From Diphasiastrum complanatum (taxonomy: Eukaryota; Streptophyta; Lycopodiopsida; Lycopodiales; Lycopodiaceae): 64,000 nt of DNA. The notes under the pieces were generated by a model. It was not told the DNA's origin. It saw nothing but the letters and a program-made list of their open reading frames with translations, and did not search any database. Position numbers and translations under genes: made by a program. The stretch is from NCBI GenBank assembly GCA_029204225.1, contig MU832118.1:22289-86288 (forward strand). The letters are read 5' to 3'. The number at the start of each line of letters is the position of its first letter. Position 1 is the stretch's first letter. Positions 32,111 through 43,900 of this stretch are shown here, piece after piece.

Positions 32111-34690
32111 ACAGGATGTTGATATTTCAAAGGTAATTTATTCTATTTATTCTTAGTTTTGGAATCGTGATTGATTTTTCAACTCTAGAAATTTTCTAAC
32201 CGTAACTAATACATGAATATTCTTTCTTGCAGAACCACACCCTGCTATACGGCCTGAGGATAGAGAATGAGGTCAATATCACTTTGGTTTCATTTAGATC
32301 ATAAACACAGTAGCTTGAGATTTGCCAATGAGCTCCAAAATGTTTCTAAGTCCTCACTATGGGAGGATGGCGATATGTAGTGGTGTGGTGATGTACGAGA
32401 GAGAGATTGGGGGATGCAGTTTTTGAAATGTATATGAGGGAATTGATGATGAGGAGATGGAAGAGGAAAAAGCAGAAATATTCCTTTGTCTAGAACATTC
32501 ACGGTTTGGGCAAGGGTAGATTTTATAAATAAATTCAATTATGTCCTTCCAGCGAAAGTCTTATGACGAGGGATGATAATTGGAAAAATACTTATAAAGA
32601 TAAAAGTAGGGCTCATTGTACTTTCTCTGCGGCTAACTAATATAACACATGCCACAATATAAACCGATGAGAAGGAGGCAAGAGGAGGCCCGAGCACCTT
32701 CCCTCAAGCTATGCACCTTCCCAAAGGGAACACACGTGAAATAGAGAGATAGTCTCAAAATAGAGAATTTGATAGCTTAATCTCAAAGTGTTATTTACAT
32801 GGCAAGTACCTCTCCTTTTATGGCAAGGAGGGTCTTCCATAGTTATCCACTAACTTATGGGACTAATTTATTTCTAGTCATGAATCTAGAACTTCTAACT
32901 TAGGATTTAGAACTTCAAAGTTTCTAACTTAGGAAAACTTAAGACAAATATTTCTAACCTTAAGGTTTCTAAGTTTAAGTTCTGAGTCTAAGATTATTAT
33001 TATTTTAAGCTTCTACTCGTGGACTTACAAAATACATGCCATGGTTGAAGTTTATTGACAGATACTCATACGTGGACTTACAAAACACATGCCACGAAGT
33101 TTATTTCTTTCTTTTTATTATCTTTGTGTTAGCACAGTTGCTAACAACGATTTCCATTGCTAAGTCCTTATTATAGGATGTAAACATTAAACCCTATGTT
33201 CGAAGTCCAAAATATAGCAAAATATGTAACACATACAGTGTTTATATCCAACTATCGTCTAATAGATTCCACAACATTATATATTCGTGGGGTATTTCAT
33301 TAAGAGAAGCATTCAAGAAGTACAATAATCGATGTCATACCTTTAGTGTCTTCGTAGTTCTATTGTTTGAGAATGAATGAAACAAGAGTTGAAAACAAGT
33401 TCCTCCTTACTGTTGAATGCTACATGAGCAATGGAGCAACAGACAACTTTACAAATTAAAGACAACTTATAAGCATGCCATATTGGTAAAACATTGTACC
33501 AAGAAATCTATAATGTGAATGATCAACTTCAATGTATAGTTGTTGGAGCATAGATCCACCATAAAATGGAAGAGTTTGCTAATGATAGTTCTACACCAAA
33601 CAGTTGTTACTGGATTGGATACTCTCTTTTGTAGGATCATAATTTTGATCATCGTCATTCTCGATATGAGTTTGATCCACAAAGAGCTTATTATAAAGTA
33701 GATGTATGGACATTTTTACTCCTACTTGTGGTTCATATTGGTCTATATGATATTTTGATCCAAATCAAGAAAACTCAATAATTCTACAAAGCTAACTACA
33801 AGCTCTATTAGCCTATAGGATCAAATTAGTGATTGGATGTGATTTGGTAGGTTAAATTTACAATAGAGGAGGTTTGAAAACTTTCAAGAAAGAAAACATG
33901 CAAAAAGAAAGCTAGAAAACAAGATTTGCCATAACTTCTTCGATACTAATCCAAATGACCTGCCATATGCATCAGAAAAAGTTAAGACAAATATATGGAA
34001 TCTTATCTAGACAAACCAAACACAATCACTGAAATCAAATCGAAAAATGTCAAACAAATCTAAAACAAAACTATAACCGTCTATTTTGACAACTTTTGGA
34101 GAAATCACAAGAGCTTTTGCTTCTTTTACCCAAATGGCTTGAAAATTGGTGCAAATGAAAGCCAAAGATATAGAAGACTACATAATTAGATCCTAAGTAG
34201 AAAATGAAATAGTACTCCAAAATTTGAACCAAATAGGTCTGAAAACTCAAAACTAGAAACGAGCAAAAGGAAAGCTCAAACAACAATAAAATCTTCAAAT
34301 GAGATGAGAATCATGTTGAACAAGATAATTAATTGATCCTTGGCTCTAATACGACAAATATCATTGCCAAAACTCTCAATGAAAGTGAAGCAAACAAAGA
34401 AATAGAGACAACCATCATATCTATGTTGAAAAGAACCAAAGATTGCTAGCAAGTAACCAAAAGTTGCCACAAAGCACATATCAAAATGAAGGGCAAAAGG
34501 AGAAGGATTTTATTGTAGAGGGTGTAAAGTACATGGATTTATGTGATGGGGCACATGAGACCTATCGGGTCACATTCACAAAGAGGAAGAAGAGATGGAG
34601 CTCCAAGTTCACTCAAATGTAGGTGAGCAAAAGATCCCAAAAAATGATGTCCAATGCCTATTTATGGCAAGGTCCATTTCTTAACTGAAC
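32111..34690. other. AT-rich unassigned sequence
   Basis: No recognised coding motif. Small direct duplications occur, for example 'ggacttacaaaa-acatgcca' near 33023 and 33076, and 'aacataactatcttgaggtc' near 34687 and 34724. This is probably old transposon sequence. Confidence 0.5.
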
Positions 34691-34929
34691 ATAACTATCT
34701 TGAGGTCCATGTCGTAACTAAACATAACTATCTTGAGGTCTAATTAGACTACGGTTAACCTTTGCTAAGCCTTTTTCAAGCCCCTTTTTGGTTTGTTATC
34801 CTTATTAAGATACTTTGAGAGGTCTAAAGGGGGAACTGCCTTCATTCTTAAAGCTAATGATTTCTTTTGGCCCCAACAAAGTTTGCAATGTATATTATTT
34901 TTCTCTTTTGAGCATCTATGTTTAAAAAA

Positions 34930-35000
34930 TACATGAAAATCACCTTGAAGTAGAGAATGTTAGTGTGAAAATCACCTTGAAATAGAGAATGTTAGTGTGG
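34930..35000. repeat. Tandem duplication of about 34 bp
   Basis: The phrase 'gaaaatcaccttgaa-tagagaatgttagtgtg' occurs twice in a row. Confidence 0.8.
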
Positions 35001-35149
35001 ACATAAGTCATGCTGAGCTACTTGAAACTTGATCAAGTTTATGTCTTCATTATTGCCATGTGTGTGCCTTGGAGTTTCATCTAGCTTCTTCAAATTGAGA
35101 ACTCAAGTATTAATACTCACATCCTCATGATATTGTGTTGCACCTAAAG

Positions 35150-37650
35150 CCGATATACATTCAAAAGAGCACTTCCTCTATTCCATTAACCAGTTGGAAG
35201 GGGGTGTATCCAATTGTGACTTTTAGGCAATGTAGTTGGCCCATAAAGAGATGTTCAAGCTGAGAATGGCCCTTCTTTTGTACTTCTTTGAGTAAAATGA
35301 TTCAAAATTGAATTAGCCATTGCTCGTGGGTAATAGACAATCGAGGCTTTGTAGGTCAATGGAATATTATTTGTAACATTGACAATTGAATCATTGATAA
35401 AATGTGTTCCTTAATAGAAAAAAAATTAATTTCGAGGACAACCAAACCAAGAAATTGTGTTTCAAAAGATAAATTCCACTATTCTCTTTGTTGTGTTGTC
35501 CCATAAGGCCTTAGCCTTGGATATTGTCATTGCATAATCAATAGCCACAATGATATATTGGTGACTTTGTGTAAAGGTTGAACAAATTTGTACAAAGAAC
35601 TCTAAATCATAGTGCTAAAATGGGTTGATGGATTGTTAGAGTAATGAAGGTCAATTCATCAAAAGTGATGAGCATTACTGACAGACATCACAACTAAAGC
35701 AAAAATTTGTGGTTTCTTTCCATAACATTGGCCAACACACTTTTGTGGCAAGAATTTTTTTGATCAATAATCAATATTGGAAAGTAGCCTTCTTCAATAC
35801 CAATATGTGCACACACATAATAACTTGAGTCTCATGTGGACTTGGGCATAACCACATGACACCATCTTTCTTATATAGCACAATATTGACTAGTTGATAA
35901 GAACATGTTTTCAAGATCAATCGAATTTTTATTTATAATAACACTAAATTTATTGGCAGGTACCATAAGTCATACGAGTGGTAAAATTTGAAGATGTGGC
36001 TATCTAGTAACTTATTGAGTGTTTTGATCTATGTGAAGCCACAATAATTGATTGGGAGGCCGGAGCGCTATCATCTTTTCTAGAATTGATATGAATTTCG
36101 AAGTTGAATCCTTGTAGAAGATAAACCATTCAACTAGTCTTCTAGTAATGACATTAACCATATGCAGTGATTGAGAATCCAGGTAAAAAATATGATTTGT
36201 TCCCATTAAGAAATGCCAGAATTTTTTTGTAACAAAAACATAGAGAGCACTTTTCGCTCAATAGGAGAATATTTGTGCTATGCTAGAATTAAAATATTGC
36301 TCGTATAGTACACTAAATGGTCATATTCCCTCTAGTTGTGGGGTTGTGCAAGCACCCAAATGACAACATATTTAGATGCATGAGCATGAATATGAGACAA
36401 TATGGTCTACTTTATTAGTGACAATAATGAGCTTCTACTAGGGCACATTATTATCAAATGAAATGCGTTGACTTGTGTAGATGTGATAGTATAATTGACA
36501 CCCTTCTTGAGTGACTCATTGAGGATTCTTGTAGGGTCAACATAATTAAAGAGTAATTGTTTGTGATAGCTAGCCATGGCCAAGATGGTCTAAAAGACTT
36601 TGGTTGGGAGGGAATTTCAACTTGCATATTTGCTTGATTTTGATAGAATAAATGGGAATCAATGGTAGACACCAAAATCATTTTGAATAATATTTATAAA
36701 TTTCTCTAAATAATCATAGAAGGCTCGAGACCTAATCTTGTGAAACAAAGCTAGGGCATTTGAAAGGTTTAAGGGTGTCACTTGACAAGCATATGCTCCC
36801 CACTAATACATGTTGGATCATTTTGAATGCCTAAATTCAAAGTCACCATGTTTCCCGAAGCAAGATAGAATGGCTCTTCTTGTGCATGTGTACTACTCCT
36901 TTTAGAACGCCAAAAAAACTAAGAGGTTGTGCTAGAAGTTTCTCAGAAACCTCAATAGCTTGAAAACATATTTGCTAAGTGTGTTATCCCTACTAAAAAC
37001 AAGATGTAAAAATGAATTTTGTAGATGAATATTTTCTTCATTCATGTCATCCCATTTCACATAGGCAATTTATTTGAAACCTTCCACTTAGTGCATAGCA
37101 GATATTCTTATAACACATTTGCATACAATACTTGCAACTTGAATCCAAGGACGACTAAGTAGTATAACATATACACCATGTGCTTCCTTGGGTAATTGGA
37201 GCATGTTGGAATCACATTGTAGCTAGTTGACACCCAAGAATTGTGACATGACAAATGGGGATGCCATATCTTAAATTTTTAGGACATTGGTGATGCCATT
37301 AAGGTGTTGATGGTCCATAACATCACAATAGACACACAAATTGGGTACACAACTTGTTTGGTGAATGGTGTCCTTGAAGCAAATATACTAAACCATTGTT
37401 GAGATGACGTTGTGCTTGTTGTGGTTGCACTTGAGCTACATAAGCGGTTTTTTGCAATTGATAGGTAGGCACAATATTGACAAGTCACGAATAAAACAAA
37501 GTTTTTGGATGCTTAAACCTTAATACCATTAACATGCATGCACTCAAGGGTACGATGGCTATAAATATCAAGATACGTACAATAATAGCTTTTGCATTTA
37601 CAAGCATAGTGACCCTTATGGTTGCAAATATGGCAAAACTTTATACCATT
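35150..37650 (-). mobile_element. Decayed Ty3/gypsy retrotransposon
   Basis: Minus-strand motifs appear in gypsy order. A Gag CCHC knuckle CHICNHKGHYACKC lies at 37594-37635. RT has NALALFHKIRSRAFYDYL and IIQNDFGVY at about 36670-36850, where the first catalytic Asp of xxDD has become Asn. The RT/RNase H connection is at 36450-36680. RNase H has NVITRRLVEWFIFY at 36012-36206. The integrase zinc pair CFSCDVCQ, then YIIVAIDYA and IVEFIF, lie at about 35460-35740, and VTIGYTPFQLVNGIEEVLF at about 35165-35250. RT before integrase is the gypsy order. Stops and frameshifts are frequent and LTRs were not found. Confidence 0.75.
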
Positions 37651-38339
37651 TGCAAGTTGATTGAAAGTGGTGAAGCAGGTTTGCACTTAGGTCATGTCTC
37701 TTGTGGTTTTGATTTTGCTTGTCACTTCTTGTGTTCATTTTTTTTTTGAAGAAGATTCTTTAGAAAAATTATGTGAACTAGTGGCCTCTTGGCTTACCAA
37801 AGATAACTTTTTTTATGCTCTTCTTCTAACTCCAATTCTACTATTGTGATCTAATCCAAACTTTGTTCATGAAGTGCAACCATACTAGATCCTAATTCCT
37901 TGTGGAATCCCCCATTCTAAAATACTTAGATTGTAAAAAAATATGACAAAGGCCCTAATGATCACTTATAAAGAATCTTAAAATGCTAAATGCATGAATG
38001 TACATCTTTCTTCCACATCTAGAAAATTGGTTGTGGTTTGTCAAAAAAATTTCGTCCTCATATTCTTGGTGATAACCTTTGAAAAAGGCTACTTTCAAAT
38101 GTGGCCTTTCAATGAAGTCATGTTTGAACCATTAAAAAGCATTCTTATATTAGGAAAAAGTTCAAACTTACGATCTTGCTTGTTTTCATGATTTTTTGAT
38201 AGATTAATTGAAAAAAATGGATCTGCATGTCAGGATTTCCCCTCTTCTTGTCTTAACATTTTTGAAAATCGGCAGCTTCAAGCCATACACTAAAGGCTTA
38301 TTTAGAAGACTTTTTTTTTTAAGGGGGGTTGGGGGGCGC

Positions 38340-38900
38340 ACCCACAACAAAAATCAAAAGGGTTGAAAAATACCTATTAAGGTGAATTACCAAGTTTGCA
38401 CCAAAGTAGAAAGGTTTGCTAAGGGTGATTATGCTACGGGTTTAGGCTAATTTCTTATAGTATAGAAAGAAGAAGTCCTAGTTGATGAGACCAAAGGCTT
38501 TGTCTAGGTCAATCCTTGTCTAAGAGGTGAAGGAAGATTTCTAAAACAATGTCAATGTTTGGGGTGCCATTAAAAATGTTTCGACTTTTTGGAAACAAAT
38601 AGAGGTGAGTGGAGAGTCATTTTATTTGCTAGAGTTTTGGCTATGATCGTATAAGTAGTGTTCAACATGGTTAGAAACATAAGTTATTGATGAGAGAGGG
38701 ATTGAGTGATTTGGGTAAGCGGCCTAAGGTGCAAGGTTCATGATTTATAGAAAGTCAAGTTTATGGTAATCCCAAAAGGTGAGAAAAAGTTAAGGGATAT
38801 TGCTATCAAGGCAAGGAGTCTTATTCTTGGGTAGATGTTGCAAGATTTTTTCCATCTCAAAGAGAGTAAAAGGGAGACCTAGGCCGTCATGTCCATATAG
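38340..38900 (-). pseudogene. LINE reverse transcriptase remnant
   Basis: Across frames the minus strand shows LPKNKTPCLDSN, AKTLANKMTLHSPLFVS and RIDLDKAFGLINQDF. These correspond to the plant LINE RT stretches normally reading PGPDG, LANRLK..L..LIS..Q and the motif-A KAYD. Stops and shifts are present. It is separate from the LINE C-terminal piece at 27.4-27.9 kb. Confidence 0.5.
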
Positions 38901-40064
38901 TGTCATGTAGGGATAGACGAGATGAGATCGCAAAGGGATTCTTTGCAAATATTATGAGGAAAAGAAAAGGAATTTTTTTCTAAAGTGGAGTCTTAACTCT
39001 TTGAGAAGTTCGATATGATCATAAAGTTGTACACCATCAAAGTTAAGGGAGTAGATGTGGGTATTTCTATGAGATTTCTAAGGTGCTTAAAGGAGGAGGA
39101 GGAAGGATTGGAATTTTAGAAATAATCTAGTGTATGAGTGTACCCTCCTTCAAATTTATGAAAATACTTGCATCATGAAAGCTCGACTTTTTTTTTGGTG
39201 GATAATGAGACTTATTTTCTTAAGGTTTTTGTTTTGAATCCATTAGATCAATCTTATCTCATGATGTTGCTTGAATTGAGTGATTTGATTGCTAGTCCTT
39301 TCTTCTATAATGACATGAGTTTTTGTATTATTGATAGTTTCTCAAGGCAACAACATATTGATATGGTTTTGTGTATTTTATGTAAATAATTTGTGGACAT
39401 CTATATGTTTGAGGAAAAACTATACACTTACCCTTGCCCAACTTGTCGCCACATATTTTGTCTAAAGTGCCAACTCTAGCATCTATCTCAAGCAAGATTC
39501 TCAACACACACTCATGAACTTGATGATTGTTCATATCATACAAACAACACCACATGATGGTTGGATTTGGGTTGATGAGGTACACATGTCTATGAAATAT
39601 TTGCCCCATAGAGAGGAGGGTTGTGCTATTCGTTATTCTGGATTTGAGGTTGTGCTATTCCTTATTCTGGATTTGAGGTTTTAATTTGGAAATAAATTGA
39701 AGATCAATTGCTGAGATACATGAAAATGACAGGTAGTTTAGTATTATTTATGCGAGCAGTTGTAGCAAAGGATGCTCAGCCACCTGCTCTTCACTAGAAA
39801 GGATACTCATACCTTGCTTTCCATGGTGTTTTATTTAAAGCTTTTGTAAGCTTACATCTCTCTTGCTTCTTATCTCTCACTTCTTTCTTGAACTTCAAGT
39901 GAAGACCAAAAGTCAAGCACAGCTCTTCCTGCTTCTCACTCATCATCAGTCCAGAGAAAAGTCTCATCACAAATTTATTCATCCTTTTCGGTTGCCCCTT
40001 TCAGATCTCAGACAAACTGGGAGAGAGAGAGTGTGAGGTACTCTCTTACTTGATTGCAAGTACA

Positions 40065-40067
<3 letters not shown>
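38901..40067. other. Unassigned sequence upstream of the PWWP gene
   Basis: No gene was recognised. A 31-bp tandem duplication (ggttgtgctattc-ttattctggatttga) lies at about 39628-39690. The last part may be promoter of the PWWP gene. Confidence 0.5.

Positions 40068-40116
<49 letters not shown>
40068..40116. repeat. (AG)n microsatellite, about 24 units
   Basis: An uninterrupted AG dinucleotide run lies about 620 bp upstream of the PWWP start codon, probably in its promoter or 5' leader. Confidence 0.97.
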
Positions 40117-40119
<3 letters not shown>

Positions 40120-40734
40120 ATTTTAGTCCAGAGGCAATCAACAAGGTTTGTTTCGAAGAAGAGTGAATGAAATCCGTTGCCTTTTGGGCTGAGATCAGTT
40201 GATCCTTTGAAAGGCAACCTGAAAATCTGGATCCTGACAGATGGGGCGATGTGGGTCTTTCCAAGGGCCTCTTGACTCTGAAGGCATGCTTGAGACCTCA
40301 TTTGCAGGAGTTGAGTTGTTGGAATGGGCGGGGGATCATAGATGAGCGGCTTTCGCATGGATTGCTATGGCGATTAGAGAGGCATGGCGGATCTGAGCAG
40401 GCGGAGGCGGAGGCGTGATTTGGGCGATCTATGACGTATGTTCCATCAGCAGAGTGTTCGCTGGATTTGATCAGATTCCAGGTTTTTTGGGCATGCGGGG
40501 CCGATTCATGCGGTTTCTTGGCCGTCAATAATTTTGAATTTGCAGATATCATTTCTGATTTTGAATCAGAGCATGGTTGACTGCAATTCTGGGAAGTTTT
40601 TAAGATTGAAAGAGGCACAAAGAAAACAATCTCTCCCCCAGTTGTCGATTCGATCGGTCACCATCTTACAAAGAATGCGTAAATTTGACTGCTGATGTTT
40701 CCAAGGAAGTGTAGGATCAAGCATTTGTAACCCA

Positions 40735-40922
40735 ATGGGGGATTCCAATGCTTCAGATGGAAAGGTTGAAGCAGTTGTTGGCACGATCGTTTGGGTCAGG
40801 CGGAGGAACGGTTCATGGTGGCCCGGTAGGATAATTTCTGAGGAAGAGCTTCTGACCGCCAATCTTTTGTCTCCAAGATCTGGAACCCCTGTCAAGCTTC
40901 TAGGACGGGAAGATGGTAGTGT
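40735..40922 (+). CDS. PWWP gene exon 1 (PWWP domain start)
   Basis: 62 codons plus two bases. The ATG at 40735 begins MGDSNASDGKVEAVVGTIVW. The exon encodes the aromatic SWWPG core and ends ...LLGREDGSV at the donor GTACGT. The family continues directly with DWY, which is what exon 2 supplies, so the splice site is well supported. Confidence 0.9.
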
Positions 40923-43900
40923 GTACGTCACTTGCTCCTTGGCATTTTTTAGATCGTTTGCAAATTACACATCAGTGCTTTTATTTTGTATTTCAAGGTG
41001 TCAACAGATGTCATCTTAGCAGTCTGTCCTGCATTCTTGCACTCTTCCATTTAGGGCGAGTTAAAGATTAAAGCAGATCAGGAACTTGTCCAATATGAGT
41101 TGAGAGAACCAGAGAAATGAAATGAATTGAAAAAGCTTAATCAATGTCCAACAGGAGATCCAACACTGAGTCTGGGTAGGGCGGTCCTTCCATGCCTTCC
41201 CTGGAGACCACTTTGGTACGATTTGGGTCTCATGCAGGCATGCTTTGCATTTTCTGAATCTCCATATGCAATGCAGAAGCAGATCCAATAGATCTTGCTC
41301 CAAAGATCTAACTTAGAAAATCTGGTCATACAGACGCGATAGGTGAGAAAAGGAATATAACAATAATCTGGTTCACATAAATACTTTTGTAAAATTGTAT
41401 GCAGCATAGAAGGGAGTGATCATTGATAGTGAAATATAAAGTGTAATCTAGTTGAGAATCCTGTTTAGCATTTTACAAGTGACTATTAAGGAGTAGGTAA
41501 TAGAAATCAAGCTTGAACAGACACATGTAGACATCTTTGTTGTCTCTAAGCTCTGTTGAGAATGTTTTCTGTCTAGTAAAAATACATTTTGGAGCTTTGA
41601 AGCTCTAAACTAGACAGAAACAAGAAGAAAAATGAGTATCGAGCTGTGTACAGGTTCACCTTTCAATCTGTTTCAAAATAAACGTTAAGCAATTGGACCG
41701 GTCATTTGGTTCTCTTTCTAAAATTGCTTGGGCTAAACTTAAGGCATACCGAAGCACTTTACGCAATCAAGAAAAAGAGGTCGATTCTATTTTGGAAGCG
41801 AATATAGCAGTAGCCATTAGTCAAAATTCTTTCAATCTTAGATTTGTCTCCAATTTGTCAAAGCCAGTAACTTCCGTCTTTTGTGTTTGGTGGAAGCATT
41901 TTACTGTTGTTAAGTATCCTTTGCCCACTATAAGTTCGGATTGTCTTCCATCTATCTTTGTTTCTTGTGAGTTGTGAGATATGTGTTTCAATGACCGGAT
42001 CAAGCTTGGGCAATTCTCAAATTCATGTTTGAGACTGCCAACACAGCCAAGGTTCCTTATTTAAAGAAAAAGCTTCATTCTGTCAAGATGGATTCGGGTT
42101 ATTCACTCATTGATCATCTCACAAAGATCATCTTGTAGGTGTTAGAGAGGGTGTTGCTGACAGGGATTTGGTGCCATTGGTTTTGAATAGCTTGTCATAT
42201 GCTTTTCAAAATCATGTGATGATGATTTCTGCTAGGGATAGAATTCCTACATTCGAAGAATTGTATGGTCTTCTGAAGCATGTGAAGATAAGAAGGATGA
42301 ATCTTTCCCAAAGGGAGGATATTTAGGAGCATGCCTTAAGAAGCAGCAGTTTGGCAAGGACAAGAAGAAATGTAAAGGCAATTCAAAGGGATCATCATAG
42401 GACCTAGGGCAAGCTATGGCACATTGTCAAGTGTTAGATGGACAATGCTCAAATTCCTGTGCTACACCTCGCAGGAAAGGGAATTGCAACAATTGCAAGA
42501 AGTATGGCCATTTTGCTTTTGAGTGCAAAACAAAGCAAGTTTGGATACCGTGTTAGAACCTATAGATTATATATACCATCATAACTATGATAGATGACAA
42601 TAAATGCATCATTAGCATAACATAAATCATTCAAAAAGATGGAGAATAAAGAAAGTTAGCACACATCAAAGCTCAAGCTCCTTGACAAGAGAGATGGATT
42701 CCAACAAGTGAATAATCAATCAGTGGGAGGGCATGGTAACCCCTCAAGATCCAAAAGATCTTGGGTGCCACATCATACATGCACCAATGAGGTATCACTG
42801 ACTACGTTCAACTCTAGGTGTCAAGTGGACCGTGCGTCCTACTTGACCTACTTGCTAAAATGTGTATAAGGGTTTGGCAGTGGAAAAGCAGCACAATCGG
42901 TCCAGTAGATGAGAGCATGCACACAACACATTGCACTCACAAGATCCCATCCCCATCCACTAGCCACCCGCCTTACCTTTGACCCCAAAAGGTTGGTACC
43001 AAGGGACAGGGGAAACTTGTCTATTTTGACTTTATATGGAGGCTATTATGGATCCGAACTTTGTTCTGGGACATTTCTTGCATTTTCTCTAGGTGCCACA
43101 AGCTCCAACATACAATATTTCTTTGTAGGGGATATGCTACTTTTTTGGTGGTGGGTGTTGTTCAAACAATGTTTTTAGTTGGAAATTGCTCGACAATCAT
43201 CATTTGCTATCATCTTTTCTAAGTGTGATGCTTTTTTTGTTAATACGTTCTTGACTATTTATGACATGCAAATTTTATCATTTCCTTGTGACACTTCTAT
43301 GCGTGAAGAATAGTGCAAAAGACCCAGGTTTTTCATTTAAGTATTATGTAGATATGATCTAATACTTAAAAGTTTTTAACAATTTCTTGTAACGATTAGG
43401 TCATCCAATGATAAGACAATGGTATTAGCTTCTTCACCATGTTTGAAAACATACAAATTTGAATTAACAGTACTTTTCTTTAATCCTTTCCACTTGAAGT
43501 GGTCGTATATCTTTGTGTCCCATATCTTTGTCTATCTAGGAGTTTGCTCTAAGCCATACAAAGCTCTCTTTAACTTGTACTCATTGGTCTCTTGTCCTTC
43601 AACAATAAAATCTTGAGGTTCTCTATAGACTTATTCAAGACCATTGTTTGGGAAAGTTGACTTGATGTCCATCTCCTATATATCAATCCAAAGAGAGATG
43701 CTAAAGCTAATACTTTTCTAATGGTGGTTATTTTTTTCACTGATGCAAACGTTTCTTCAAAATCAATGCCTTCCTTTTATGCAAAGCCTTTAGCAATCAA
43801 TTCTACTTTGTATCTATCTGTGCTCCCATATGAGCTTTTGTCTATCTTATAGACCCATTATCACCAACAATCTTTTGCTCTTAAGGCTACCAATCCCAAG

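Noticed and set aside
40008-40358. Minus-strand frames with long Ser-Leu repeats
   Set aside because: They are a by-product of the AG microsatellite.
41693-41977. 94-codon plus-strand frame in PWWP intron 1
   Set aside because: Just upstream of the copia gag remnant but without a recognisable motif. It may be a decayed Gag N-terminus but cannot be supported.
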